From Paguma larvata (lineage: Eukaryota; Chordata; Mammalia; Carnivora; Viverridae), in contig CM057826.1 in NCBI GenBank assembly GCA_030068075.1, forward strand, positions 49,506,558 through 49,570,557: DNA of 64,000 nucleotides, written 5' to 3'. A program made the translations under genes and the position numbers. The stretch's first letter is position 1. Each line of letters begins with the position of its first letter. This document shows, one piece after another, positions 1-11,667 of the stretch. The notes beneath the pieces are model-generated. The model made no database searches. It was given only the letters and a program-made list of their open reading frames with translations, and was not told where the DNA came from.

Positions 1-424
1 AAACCTCAAACTGGGGATTATTTTACAAAATAACTAGCATATGTTTTTCAAATGTCAAAGATCAAAGAAAGGCAGAGGAACTGTTTATGATTAAAAGAGA
101 CTAAAAAGATATGACAAGTAAATGAATTCATTTTGGATGAATCCTGGATTGGGGGAGATAAAATAGGTATAAAGAACATAATCAGACAATGCATAAAATG
201 TAAAAATGAACTGAAGATTAGTAATAGTATTTCAATAATGTCAAAATTCTCCGTTATTATAATTACATCGTGGTTATGTAAGAAAGTATTTTTGTTCCTA
301 GGAAACCCATCCCAAAGTAGTTACGGGCAAAAGGGCAAGATGTCTCAACGGTTTAGAAAATAATGTACATATTTGTATATGTGTGTGAATACATATGTAC
401 ATATACACACTTAGCTAGGTAGGA
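1..424. other. AT-rich sequence, nothing identified
   Basis: No gene or recognisable repeat is visible. Around 362-413 there is an alternating TA/TG stretch built from tacatat, gtatatgtgtgtg and tatacacac words, which is low-complexity DNA. Confidence 0.5.
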
Positions 425-720
425 AGGTTGTGCGAGGGTGTTCCAGGTAGAACTGGCTCTGGAAACAAAGTTCATAGGAGTGTCCTATAGAGTACATGAA
501 GTGAGGGACAAAGAATAGTCAAAAGTCTTTGGATGGAGGGACAGACAAGGACCAGATGGCATGTTAAGGCTGTTTATTATGCTCAGAGTATAAAGGAATC
601 CTGAAGAGTTTTAGGCAGTGAAACAACATGACCAGAGCTGTGGATCCCAGGCTTTGTTCTGGTGGAAACACTCAAGGATGGGCTGAGGAGGGCAGGCAAG
701 AGGGGACAGGAAAGTAGTTC
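425..720 (-). repeat. LINE L2 fragment, reverse orientation
   Basis: The order of short blocks matches the antisense of the L2 ORF2/3' region as I remember it: a gtgttccaggtagaac block, then an aggctgtttattatgctcagagt block, a tgaaacaacatgaccagagc block and a gctgaggagggcaggcaagagg block. Divergence is high, as expected for a family inactive since before the placental radiation. Edges are approximate. Confidence 0.6.
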
Positions 721-1309
721 CTTAAACCACTGCTTCCTCTTTCTTACAAGTAAGCCATTTCTTTCCAAAACTGGAACAGGAAACAAAGGGCGATTGTGTA
801 ATTCTTTGATCTGAGGTGTGGTTTATTGCTTCCATAAAGGGAGGGACATGTCTGAAGCAACTCTCCAAGGTCTGGTCACTTAAAAAGTCTCTCATTCTAA
901 TTTCCTGAAATGGCACCTCCCACTAAAAATAAACCTGAGGATCTTCTAGTTTTACTAGTTCACACTCAGATCCTTCTGACTTGAAGTAGTAATTCTTTCC
1001 AGCACCACTATCATTTGCCCCCAGGCAGAATATCCTCTAGATGGTAGGGGGTACCTTTTTATAAGCTGGGCCATTAGTCTAACATACTGAGTGAAGTATA
1101 GTTTACTGACAAACCCTGTTCTTGTTCCCCAACTTTTCCCATCTTGCCTGGCCCACATTCCAATTAACCCCATTTTCCTTTTTTATTTTAATGAACCAAG
1201 TAAACCCCATTTTTAGCAAATTCTACTTTTGCTGTTAGGGGTCAACCAGTCTTTCACGGAACCAAAAAATACTTGTTGAATTCTTGTTTTTTATCAAGTG
1301 AGTAAAGCC
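721..1309. other. unassigned non-coding sequence
   Basis: Small reading frames here show no motif and no codon pattern. It lies between two reverse-oriented L2 fragments, so part of it may be L2 too decayed to recognise by eye. Confidence 0.4.
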
Positions 1310-1390
1310 TATATATCCATCTCTTTTCTTCTGGAACTTGCACTCTAGTGAGACTGACAGGTGCTAAACAAACACTCAGAGATAATGGTT

Positions 1391-1722
1391 CAGTTGACCC
1401 TTGAACAGCACAGGTTTGGACCACATGTGTGTGCTTACGTGTGGATTTTTTTTTCAATGAAGTATAGTGCTGTAAATGTATTTTCTCTTACTTATGAGTT
1501 TTTAAATAATATTTTTTTCTGTAGCTTACTTCATTGTAAGAATACAGAATATAATACATATACAAAATATGTGCTAATTGACTGTTTATGTTATTCTAAA
1601 GGTTTCTTGTCAACAATAGGTTATTAGTAGTCAAGTTTTTGGAGAGTCAAAAGTTATATGTGGATTTTTGACTGTGTGGGGTGCCTGTACCCCTAACCCC
1701 CATGCTGTTCAAGGGTCAACTG
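1391..1722. mobile_element. Tigger/mariner-type non-autonomous DNA transposon
   Basis: The 332-bp element has perfect 17-bp terminal inverted repeats: cagttgacccttgaaca at 1391-1407 and its exact complement at 1706-1722. TA follows the right end. TT precedes the left end, consistent with one mutated copy of a TA target. The interior is AT-rich, has no transposase frame, and resembles pogo/Tigger-derived MER elements. I cannot fix the exact subfamily. It sits inside an L2, so it inserted later. Confidence 0.8.
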
Positions 1723-1854
1723 TATACTCACTAACCAGGATAAGTGCCACAAAGAACAGGGTGCATTACATTACAGAGGGATGTGACCTTGTTGCTGAAG
1801 AGGTGGGGCTTGAGCTAAGATCAGTAGGATGAATGCAAGGTAACTGGATGGGAT

Positions 1855-1856
<2 letters not shown>

Positions 1857-1898
<42 letters not shown>
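1857..1898. repeat. (GT)21 microsatellite
   Basis: Uninterrupted GT dinucleotides over about 42 bp, likely polymorphic in length. Confidence 0.95.
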
Positions 1899-1901
<3 letters not shown>

Positions 1902-2095
1902 GTGTTTGTCTGTATATGTCTGGAAGTAAGTGAGCATTCTAGGAAGAAGCCATATTTGCAAGTGTCCTGTTAGCTAGAGCAAACATTGATTTTAAAAATG
2001 GAAAGAAAACTCAAGTAAGTTTAGAAAGCAGTAACAAGTGATGATGAGAGAATTATTTTCCCTAGAGGTCCAGTTCTTTAAAAAGTGTATGAACT

Positions 2096-2310
2096 GGGGG
2101 CACCTGGGTGGCTGTCAGTTAAGGGTCCAACTCTTGATTTTGGCTCAGGTAATGATCTCACAGTTCGTGAGTTCAAGTCCTGCATTGAACTCTGTACTGT
2201 CAGTGGGACTGTGAGAGGGATTCTCTCTCTCTCCCTCTCTCTCTGCCCCTTTTCTGCTCATGGTCTCTTTTTCTTTCTCAAAATAAATAAATAAACGTAA
2301 AAAAAATCCT
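2096..2310 (+). mobile_element. SINEC (tRNA-Lys SINE), forward
   Basis: It starts with a gggggcacctgggtggct head, has a degraded B-box region (gttcgtgagttcaagtcctg) and a CT-rich stretch, and ends in aaataaataaataaac plus A residues. Many substitutions and no clear target-site duplication suggest one of the older copies here. Confidence 0.9.
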
Positions 2311-2660
2311 ATAAAATTAAATGTAATCTATACTTAGATTCTTGATAAATAGTATGCTATCCTGATATTAGAATTAATTAGAAGCTAAGAGAGTTTGACC
2401 TCCAATTAACCACAAGGGTTTTTAAAGCACTCTACCCTGCGTGCTACAAAATGTGTAAATCTCATGAGATAATTTCCTGTTAGACAGCTAGCTAACAAAC
2501 AATAACCACTTTAGAATAGTCAGGGGTTAATGTGTTCTTAAATCAATCAATCGTATCAGTTTTCTCCAAATTGCAATCATTCTTGATCACTGTTCAATTT
2601 CTGCCATACCCAAAGATCATTTGCTTTATTAAGTGCAGTATATTTTAAGTTAAATCACTT

Positions 2661-2883
2661 AAATTTTTAAAAATATTTATTCTTTGATTTTTTTAAATAT
2701 TTATTTTGAGAGAGAGAGAGAAAACATGAACAGGGGAAGGTCAGAGAGAGAGAATCTGAAGCAGGATCCAGGCTCTGAGCTGTCAGCACAGAGCCTGACA
2801 TGGGGCTTGAACCCATGAACCGCGAGATCATGACCTGAGCGGAAATCGGACACTTAACCAACTCAGCCACCCAGGTGCCCCTC
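2661..2883 (-). mobile_element. SINEC, reverse
   Basis: A complete reverse copy, from an A-tail (read as T-rich and gagagaga sequence) to the ccacccaggtgcccc head. It is flanked by the direct repeat AAATCACTT at 2652-2660 and 2884-2892, a typical L1-mediated target-site duplication. Confidence 0.92.
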
Positions 2884-2892
2884 AAATCACTT

Positions 2893-4679
2893 TTTAAAAG
2901 CTTAAATATTGACTTTGGCCTTATGCTAGAGCAATGATAGATGAAATTAGGGGTTTGTTACACAGGACTTTTTCATAGGCACTAACATAGACATACTTTT
3001 ATTGAAATAAAAAACTGTTGGCCCATTATCACAGCATTGTCCCAGGCCTTCTATATTTCTATTTGTTATTCTGAGAATGAGACTCAGAAACATCGCCAAT
3101 TATCTAGAAAGTGCCAGTCATTTTAATTATTGGAGGCTTATGTAATAATGCAGGAAAGGTTGCTACCATGTTTTTCAAGGTTTTTGTTTGTTCGTTCATT
3201 TCCCACAGAAGTGTCAAAAAACAAAGGCAATAGCAACAAAAGGTGTTTCATCAACCCTGAATTAAATAAAAAATCCAAAGAACTCGATTCCTGTCCGTTA
3301 CCCTAGCATGCTACTAGATCAAGGAAAGATTTACAGTACAACAATCTTATTACCAATTCCCTATTTTTTTTCCCACTTAATCTAACTGGATTTGCTTGGG
3401 GAAATGGTCGTCACGTTTATGTAGTCTACCTATTTTACCCATACCCATTTTACAGCTGGAGAAACAAAAGTAAGGGGAATAGAATAATTCCTCTCTAGAA
3501 CCTTCTTTCTACTTCCTTTCAGAAAAACTTGTATTTGTTAGAATTCAAGATGTACTTTTTGGTTCACATTTTAATGTTTTGAACCTAGGTTATGTCACAT
3601 AACTGATAGGGTAATATATTTCTTTTTACCCTGATAATATATTATTAAATTCATGGTATTTAGATTCAAGGAAATATGTTTAGTTGCAGGCTAGAAAACA
3701 GAAACCACAGTTTGAAAACCCTTCATTAAGCTTTTCAGTTCTGGAACCTGCCTGGGAAAGCTTGGTAAGTCTTCTCGGAAAAAGAATGACCCAAGGGGAG
3801 ACATTCTTCAATGCAATTCAGATAGGCTAGAAGCCTTGAAGATGACTGAACGTCAGAGCCTTCGTTTGCCTTGTATGCAGCTATGGGATTCTACATATAG
3901 CTGCTGTGTGCAATCAGTTCTGATAAGCACCAGAAAGTGCTCTGTCCTTCCCAATGGGAAGAGGAGGAGCTGTGATTGTGCCTCATTCACAGGCTACAAA
4001 ACGTGTCCTATAATTAGGATGCCAGATGTTGACTTCCTCTAGAGAGAAATATTGAGTAAGAAATGTGTCTGCAGGCCCTTCCACAGGGTAGGGTGGGGAT
4101 TGTGGCTTTGGGAGGCTGGTGAGAGTGGGCACCAGTGTAAAAGGGGAAGGCAGAGTGAGAAGAAAACAGCAATCACCTTAAGTAAAATTAACTGAAGGAT
4201 GTACTTCTGTATAAGGTAATAAAAACACGAGACAAATGAAATCCTATAGAACAAGTCCTTGTAGGAAAGATCAAAAGGTAGATCTTTATAGAACTCACAC
4301 ATCAGTGGTGTACCACACTCAGTCTCCTTCACTAGTCTTTTTTGTGAATGATGTTTACTTTGATTTTTTCTTAGCACCATTGTCCATGAGAGCCTTAATC
4401 TGACAGATTTTCAAGGACCACAATTTTGTTTCTTAAGCAGACAACAAGAAAGACCTGTGGTCTGCTATGCTATACTCCATTACCCCCCAAGGTTTTGGAG
4501 GTTAGGGCATCACCAGGTACCCAGCAAGCTGGTCTCCCATTACGTGTATCTGGAGCTCAGGCCTTGCTCATGAGTTTTGGACAAGAGTGTCCCACTGCTT
4601 CTTTGCCATCTTCATTTCTTTTCTAGCTGTCTTTGGTTCCAGTAGCCCCCTTTCCTATGAATAGCACCTCCCTATAACT
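2893..4679. other. unassigned non-coding sequence, about 1.8 kb
   Basis: No coding signal. A short stretch near 3420-3480 (ttttacagctggagaaac) looks like a worn reverse MIR core. Frames of 68 and 113 codons at 3836-4042 (+) and 4039-4380 (-) show no domain or compositional support. Confidence 0.45.
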
Positions 4680-5120
4680 GAATGACCTGGAAGTCATCTT
4701 TGATTTCTCTTTCATTTGCTACAGCCAATCTATTTTTAACTTCTATCCATTTTAACCTTCTAAATATTTCTCAAATCCATCTGTTTCTCAACATTTCTCC
4801 TGCTTCTAGTCTAATAAAAGACATGACTGTCTCTTGTACAGACCACTACAGAGACCTTCATCAGGGTCCTGCATCCTTGCTCGCTCCCTTTCTAGCCTAG
4901 TTTTCTCATGACGGCCAAAGTTATTTTTCTAAAGTTCAAATCATATCATGTCAGGTCTCTTCTTCATGCTCTCGATGATTATGATTGCTTTTGTAGAAAA
5001 CTCAGACTTCTCACTGTGGCCTACACTATACTTAAAGTGACCCAGCTTGTACCTACTTCTTTTCTTCTTACTCACTATTCTCAATACTCCAAGCTTTCTC
5101 TGTTTCTCCTCTTCTCTCCC
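4680..5120 (+). repeat. LINE L2 fragment, forward
   Basis: Follows the L2 ORF2 3' part as I remember it: a leucine-rich/CT-rich section, then ttcaaatcatatcatgtcag (consensus block aaatcagatcatgtcactcc), a cttcatgctctcgatg block and a ctcagacttctcactgtggcc block. All frames are broken. Confidence 0.6.
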
Positions 5121-5849
5121 CACCCCTACATGAGAATCTAGGCACTTAGTAGTTCCTCTCCCTTGAGGGTCCTTCCTTCATATTTTGCCTAGTATATTAG
5201 TCGGGCTAGGCCATAGGCCAGGCTGTGGGACAAAGTCCCAAGCCTCAGTGGCTTAGCACAACCTATGAAGAGTTTGCAGCTCCAAATAACTCTCCTCAAT
5301 CCAATGGTTCAGGGGTCTGGGGTCCCTCTGGGTCACGATCTCAACATGTGGCTTTAAATAAGGCCGTAACTGGATGCAGAAGTGAACTACATCACTTTGC
5401 TTTACTCAAATGGCCAGAATCAGCTACATGGTGTAATCCTGGCAATAAGGGAGGCTGACTATGTGGGGAACACATAGAACCTTTGGTAAGCACTGGTGGT
5501 CTCTGTCAGGTCCCAGACTAAACGACATTTCTTCATAGAGTTGGGTATAGGATTAATCCGCTGAGGGCTACTAAGGCAATGTGCCAGCATGGCCATAGGA
5601 TATGGTAAGACCTGTCATTGTTTCCTGTTAGCTAAGGAAAGGGATTCAACATTTGCCAAACACTGACACTTCTATTTGGATGTCCTCCTTCAACTTTGAA
5701 GCCAAGAGTGTGACCCCTAAACTCTGACCCTCAGATGCTGCCCTGAGTTAGGCTGCTGATAGTGAGATATTAAAGAATTCATACATGCTCTTGACATAGT
5801 CTGTAGATAGAACACACCATATGCTGCAATCACATGTGAGACACTACAT
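5121..5849. other. unassigned, possible old dispersed repeat
   Basis: The part from about 5190 to 5520 (a cagtggcttagcacaac block and a tggttcaggggtctgg block) has the texture of an old mammalian dispersed repeat, but I cannot name it. The 77-codon frame at 5225-5458 has no supporting feature. Confidence 0.35.
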
Positions 5850-6210
5850 TTTTAAATAGTTTCAGGTATACAGTGTTATAATAGTTTCAGGTATACAATA
5901 TAGTAGTTCACACTTCAATACATTACCTTGTGCTCGTCATGACACATGAACTCCTCAATCCCCATCATCTATTTAACCCATTCCCTCACCTGCCTCCCTT
6001 CTCGTAGCCACCAGTTTGTTCTCTATAATTAAGAGTGTTTCTTGCTTTGTCTTTCTTTCTAATTTTTCACCCTTTGCTTGTTTGTTTTGTTTCTTAAATT
6101 CTACATATGAGTGAAATTGTATGGTCTTTGGCTTTCTTTGACTTTATTTTGCTTAGCATTATACTTTCGAGCTCCATCCACGTCATTACAAAGGTAAGCC
6201 ACCGCTTTTA
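5850..6210 (-). mobile_element. L1 3' end, reverse
   Basis: Reads as the complement of an L1 3' end, with the characteristic ccaccagtttgttctctat and ttctacatatgagtgaaat blocks and a gctccatccacgtcattac block, which is the antisense of the aatgacgtggatgg segment. At 5856-5897 a 17-bp word (atagtttcaggtataca) is repeated with a 25-bp period. Only the 3' few hundred bases survive, a usual 5' truncation. Confidence 0.75.
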
Positions 6211-7655
6211 AGCGTAGCAGATATGGTTGAGATAGATATATTGCAAATTTGTTTTAAAGGCATCAGTGATTTCATGGTAAGCTTTTGCTATTATGTATTT
6301 TCTCAATCCATGATAATAAAATTATACCAACTCTTAGGTGTAGGTTATGAAATTCTTTGATGAAAAAAGAGGTCTTTGGGCTCTGAAAGGTTGGAAACAC
6401 TGGTATAGCAGAGGGAGCTTGGAACTGAATATGGAGTATTTGGCTAAGGACAGAGAAAAAGTTCCTTAATGTACAGTTCCAACCCCAACAAAATGGTTGA
6501 AGAGATGAGGTATATACATAGGAAAGATAATGGACAAGCTATGAACAGGGAATTGAATAAACACAGATAGAAAGCTTTGGAAGTTCTCAAAGATAGGAGA
6601 AAACATGGGTGATCGGGGAGGACAAGGCAAGCTTCCTGGAGAAGCAGAAGTGGTCAATTAATGAATAAGAAATCTTGGGTGTCCAGAATGTGCAAGAAAA
6701 GCCTAGTGAGAAGCTCTGTCTCTTATTCCTACCTCTCAGATCTACTGAGTTAGACTCTAGGGTGGGGTAGGAAATCTGTACTCTTACTCAGCTCCCAGAT
6801 CATTGTAAAGTAGGGACTGCCAAAGAACAAACCTGGAGAGACCCTGCCTTATGCGCTCACATATCTGCCCTCCGTTGAAAACTACCTTTACCCATTTTAT
6901 TTCCTCTGTTGCAGGCTTGATTTCCCAAGTATCTTCTTAATAAAGGCAAAAGATCTTGGGGGGATAAAAAGACAATGTGGGCAATCTTTTCTTTGTAAGA
7001 GACAGGCAAAATGAGACGCATAATTTCATTTTTTATATCCCTCCAGGCAGATATGTGATTTCACTTAAAAGTTGTTTTATAGATTCTTTTGGTTTATTTT
7101 ACTGACAAAATAATTAAGTTGGGTCTAATTAAAAGTGAACAAATTGCTTGCACAAGCTGAATAAATCAGTGCTGAGCTGAAGGGTGAAGAAAGTTTGTCA
7201 AAGTCTACAGGGATGAAAGCAATTAAAAGACAATAGTGCACATGGACGGGATCAGTTCACCTCACTCCAAACATATGCATGATTATGTGAGTTACATGCT
7301 GACTAACCCTTCCAGGAAAGATTGAGATGAGGCAGGCAGCAAGTGAGCAGGAACTGGGAAATTTGGGAGAAGTTTTTTCAAGGTCAAAGTGGACTAGACA
7401 CCTGGCTTAGCGCAAAGCGACTGGACCGGATTTGTAAAATGGGTTGAGAAAAACTGATATTTTAGCAGGTGGCTCCAGAGTTTCCTTAGGAAGGGAATAT
7501 AGGCTGATTAGCACTTGGGATGAAAAGTAAGGGAACACAAATTCAGGGGAAGAAGAAAAGGGAGAGGGAAAGGAGGAGAGAATTAGCTGGCAAGAGCACG
7601 AGAAATAGACTGAGATGGTAGGTAGCAGGTTGATGCTTGTGTTGTCAGAAAAGGG
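6211..7655. other. unassigned non-coding sequence
   Basis: About 1.4 kb of mixed-composition DNA. Purine-rich around 7540-7590 (gaagaagaaaagggagaggg type). No exon, promoter or repeat recognised. Confidence 0.45.
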
Positions 7656-7659
7656 TAGA

Positions 7660-8195
7660 AGGACTTTTTTTTTTTTTTTTTGAGGTATAATTGCCTATAC
7701 TACAATAGTTTCAGGTGTCCAACATACTGATTTGATAATTGTAGATGTTGCAAAAGATCACCACAATAACTCTAGTTAACATCAGTCGCCATAGTTACAA
7801 TTTCTTGTAATGAGAACTTTTGAGATCTGCTTTATTAGCAACTTTCAAATATACAATGCTGTATTATTAACTATAGTCACGTGTTGTATGTTACATCCCC
7901 AGGACTTATTTATTTTATAACTGAAAGTTCATATCTTTTGACCCCCTTCACCTATTTCACCCATCCCTGTACCCTGACCTCTGGCAACCACCAATCTGTT
8001 CTCTATTTCTATGAGTACATTTTTAAAAATTTGTTTTTTAGATTCCACATATAAGTAAGACTACTCTATATTTGTTTATCTCTGATTTATTTCACTTAGC
8101 ATAAAGCCCTTCAGATACATCAATGTTGTTGCAAATGGCAAGACTTCCTTCTTTTTTATGACTATATAATATTCCATTGTATATATGGGACTTTT
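7660..8195 (-). mobile_element. L1 3' end, reverse
   Basis: Starts with a run of about 18 T (7664-7681), the complement of the poly-A tail. It continues through ttgaggtataattgc, the ctggcaaccaccaatctgttctc block and the attccacatataag block, and ends in the complement of the tggaatattatatagtcat segment. Coding content is lost through 5' truncation. It resembles older mammalian L1MA/L1MB-like tails. Confidence 0.8.
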
Positions 8196-8584
8196 TAAAG
8201 GTCAAATATGTACTAAAATATGTATGATATTGAAATATGATATACTTTATTTTCATGTTACTTTAAAATTGTAAAACTCCAAAATACAGAATGGCCTTTT
8301 TTAAATGGTAACCTTTGATTAGAAGTCTAGAAGTCAAGAAGGAGTTGTTCCCATATTTGGCTCAATGTCAAGGAGAGAAGCTAAAAGAATAGCACAAGAA
8401 AGAGAGGAGAATGAGAAACTTATCATTTACTAGAAATCAGAACCAGAGATGATGAGGAGAAACATAGTCCCATAGAAGTTCACAGAAGTTTGGGAAGCAC
8501 ATAGTGAAATAAGGTTTTTCATTTCTCATGATCATCTAATCTGGATTTTAATGGGCAAGGTAAACCAAACCAAGCTGACACCTG
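8196..8584. other. unassigned non-coding sequence
   Basis: AT-rich start, then purine-rich (8390-8500). Nothing recognised. Confidence 0.45.
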
Positions 8585-8725
8585 TTTTACACATCCCATT
8601 AATCAGCTGTGTGACCAGGAGCAAGTCTCTCTGGGCCTTAGTTCCTCCCACTATGAATAAGGGAATTGGATGAAGTAATCCATCAGGCCCATGTGTATCT
8701 CTAACACTTTTGCTTCATGTTTAAT
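8585..8725 (+). repeat. MIR SINE, forward
   Basis: Contains the MIR core order: tcagctgtgtgaccaggagc, aagtctctctgggcc, ttagttcctcc, then a weak 3' part. About 140 bp of the 260-bp family length. Confidence 0.65.
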
Positions 8726-9079
8726 CCCCATCCTCACTATTCAGGAGTCAAGGAGATGAGTGACCCCGATGAGGGACTTTGCCAGAAAGCAGATTATTTT
8801 CTCGCCAAATGATAACCTATCCAAAAAAAGGAAGATCTCAAGAATATAGTTGCTAAGTGACTGATCCTTTCTTTTCAGAAATAGAAGCTTTTATGTAGAT
8901 CTGTTTTGGTTGAGTTATTCTCTCATTCATGCTTTGAGCTGAACATTCTCATATTTCCAAAGAAGTAACTGCACCCTCTCATCCTTATTATGTCTCCTCT
9001 CTTACTACACTAATATAGTAATGACGAGGTTTTCAAAAGGCCTTCACATGTTCAAACTTCTATTTGGAATATAAGGAGG

Positions 9080-9880
9080 AGTTTCAAGAAAGATCCAATT
9101 GGTCTCCTGGACATCACCATCTGGACTTCTATTAAGAATGTCGAACTCAGTTTGCTTCCAAAGAGACTCCTTATCTTTACTCCTGTACCTGCTATTTGAC
9201 CCCAGTTCTTATCTCATGGAATGGTGATGCTACCCCGTCAGTTACTCTTTTGATTTCTCTCTCATCCAATGTATCCAGTAAGTTACAATGTCCTGTTCAT
9301 TCGAACCTATACACATTCTATCAGTTTTGTCCACTCACCTGTGGGCTCATTGCCACTACAATCAGTCTAAGTCACTCTCATCTCATGCCCCAATTACTTG
9401 AACAGTTTCATAGTTTGTCTACTTCCAAATTTGCTCCTCACTAATCTGTTTTCCCAAAATGATATCAGAAAGATATCTTCAAATTGTGAATCCATTCACC
9501 TCATTGCCTTGCTGAAAACCCTTTCAAGCTTTCAGAAGAGAATAAGGAACAAAACTTTAATATAATTTACAAGTCCTTCCCTCTGTAAAATAGATACAAC
9601 TCCTCTTTTGTTTATCTCTTTCATGATCTATCTTGTCATAGGAAATTATTTAATTTCCTTTCATGTCTCTCTCTCACCATCACAACCAATACTAGCAGCA
9701 TTCCCTACTCCTCACCCCAAAGCCTAATTTCTATTCACTTTTATGACTTAGATGTTCCCTCCCTCTAGTAATGTGCTTCATAGTATTCTGTCCTTATCCC
9801 ATTTTAGCTCTTAGTTCTGTGTATTGACCCTATGTGCTTGTCTGGATTGAAGGCTTCTACAGGGCAGTCATCACCCCACC
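9080..9880 (+). repeat. long LINE L2 3' part, forward
   Basis: Follows the L2 3' half in order: a gacatcaccatctggacttc block, a ctcatcccatgtatccag-like stretch, a cattgccttgctgaaaaccc block, the nuclear-receptor-like CT-rich section, and a terminal gaaggcttctacagggcag block equivalent to the actgtgagctccatgagggcag segment. Frames are broken throughout. The 82-codon frame at 9196-9444 is a relic of this element. Confidence 0.65.
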
Positions 9881-9982
9881 CTCCATGTCTCTTGGGAAAG
9901 TCACCATTTTAACCCCCTCACCCCCAGCCAGTGTCTCCTGAAAGCAGTGATCACTCTCTCCCTCCAGTGCATTCAGGGAACA

Positions 9983-10060
9983 GTCACAGCAATAGGCACC
10001 AAGAGATACTTGATTTCTTTGGTCACAGTGATAGGCACCAAGAGATACTTGATTTATTTT
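9983..10060 (+). repeat. 39-bp tandem duplication
   Basis: Copy 1 is 9983-10021 and copy 2 is 10022-10060. Both carry ataggcaccaagagatactt and differ at a few positions. The flanks are not repetitive. It lies just after an L2 fragment. Confidence 0.85.
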
Positions 10061-10094
10061 GATGAAAAAAAACATTTACATTTTAAAATTATCT

Positions 10095-10265
10095 CTAAAA
10101 ATTTCAAAGAACTTCAACCCTATTGTTCCATTTTACCCTCCAAACAACCCATTGAGGTATTATGGTGGTTTTCTCCTGACATAGGCATTAAGTTTCTCAA
10201 TATGCCTGCTTAGAAGGATCTGTGGTTAAGGAACTCAAGAGCCCATTGCAGAAGTTCTCTTTCCT
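10095..10265 (-). repeat. possible worn MIR, reverse
   Basis: The block ttccattttaccctccaaac followed by aacccattgaggtattatgg resembles the reverse MIR 3' half (cctcacaacaacccta tgaggtaggt). The rest is unclear. Confidence 0.35.
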
Positions 10266-11024
10266 TGTGACTAAGTTTTGAGAATATAATAAAAAAATAT
10301 TTTGAAGAAGACTATCAAGGTAGCATACTACAAAATTCCAATATAAATGAAATTTATCCTTTTAAATAACAATAAGTATGGCACAGTTTCACTCACAATC
10401 TCCCCCCTAGAACTTTCTAATGCTGTCTCCCCTAACACAAGAAACTTGAAATTAATTTTATTTGCAGCAAACATCTGTTATGAAGCATAAGAACAAAATT
10501 GTTCTGATTTATGAAGAAGGGTTTTTGATTTTAGGCTTCTTAGATCTCAGTGATCCTGACCGGATTTCTGAGATGGACAAATTACTTGGGAAGTGTTTTT
10601 GATATTCCCTTCCCATGACACAGGATTACATGTCCATAAGTGCTCAGGGGCATTTCTGACTAAAGTACTGGTAAAAGGATGCTCTTACAGCCCTTAGCAA
10701 AAGCTCTTCCTGCAGTTATAGGATCACAATTCCTGTGCTTTCAATATTCTTTATCTTTCAATATTATCTCATGCAAATCTTTACTTTTGATACACCGTCC
10801 TTGTGTATTACTAAATCTTTAGTTCTTTACTTTCTTAGAAATGATTTGATATTTGCACACAGTGGAACTGGTATTGTTTAGGTCAGCTGGAAGATTGCAG
10901 AATTAAATATGTTTATACCGAATTTTCATATTTGGTGAAATTGTGGCTTGGAGGGTATGGCTGTGAATAATTCTGAATTTTTCCATGTTTAGAGATAGAT
11001 GTGATGGCTCTTTTACTCTGGAAT
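10266..11024. other. unassigned non-coding sequence
   Basis: AT-rich, no gene, exon or repeat identified. Confidence 0.45.
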
Positions 11025-11130
11025 AGTAAAATAAATGAAGAAAAGTTAGGTGACTTGCTTAAGGTCACAAAGATAATTAGTAGCAGAAGCGTCAGTTTCC
11101 TAACTCACAACCCGGACAGCTTGGCTTTTG
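11025..11130 (-). repeat. MIR fragment, reverse
   Basis: The short core gttaggtgacttgcttaagg with tcacaaagataattagtagc is the reverse MIR core; both ends are missing. Confidence 0.55.
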
Positions 11131-11204
11131 GTTTTTCTACTTCAGTGTGAGACATTTGTGTTTGCTCCTAAAACTTCAGATGTCTGTGATTCCCATGGAT
11201 GATT

Positions 11205-11417
11205 CATTTAAAAATAAACTTTTGATTTTAGAATAATTTTAGGTTTACAGAAAACTTGAGAAGATAGTACAGAGAGTTCCTTTACCTGACATTCTTCTAA
11301 TCTTACAAAATCAGGATACATTTATCAAAATAAGGAGTTAACATTGGTACAATACTATTGACTATTTTACAAATTTTGTTTGTGTTTCACCTGGGCAATT
11401 AAAAATTTCTTAAATTA
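11205..11417. repeat. old L1M-like 3' fragment
   Basis: The gtttacagaaaacttgagaag and atagtacagagagttcc blocks, then aggagttaacattggtacaa and a tactattgactat block, recall a widespread old L1M 3'-end sequence. A SINE interrupts it at 11430. Family assignment is tentative. Confidence 0.4.
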
Positions 11418-11429
11418 CAGAGCATTTCA

Positions 11430-11655
11430 TTTTTTTAAAAAATTTTTTGAATGTTTATTTATTTTTGAGACAGAGAGAGACAGAGCATGAGCGGGGGAGG
11501 GGCAAAGAAAGAGGGAGACAGAATGTGAAGCAGGCTCCAGGCTCTGCTCTGAGCTATAAGCACAGAGCCGGACGCGGGGCTCGAAGTCACAGACCGTGAG
11601 ATCATGACCTGAGGCGAAGTCCGACGCTCAACCGACTGAGCCACCCAGGCGCCCC
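11430..11655 (-). mobile_element. SINEC, reverse, young-looking
   Basis: Full-length reverse copy with several CpGs still present (gccggacgcggggctcg, cgaagtccgacgctcaaccg, aggcgcccc). It is flanked by a perfect 12-bp target-site duplication, CAGAGCATTTCA, at 11418-11429 and 11656-11667. CpG retention and intact duplications suggest a comparatively recent insertion. Confidence 0.95.
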
Positions 11656-11667
11656 CAGAGCATTTCA

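Larger units (their letters stand above)
1310..1985 (-). repeat. LINE L2 3' region, reverse, split by a DNA transposon
   Basis: The left part (ggaacttgcactctagtgag, then gacaggtgctaaacaaa) and the right part after 1723 (aagtgccacaaagaacaggg, gatgtgaccttgttgctgaagagg) match successive parts of the antisense L2 3' end. A Tigger-like element (1391-1722) separates them and a GT microsatellite (1857-1898) has grown inside the right part. Confidence 0.55.
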
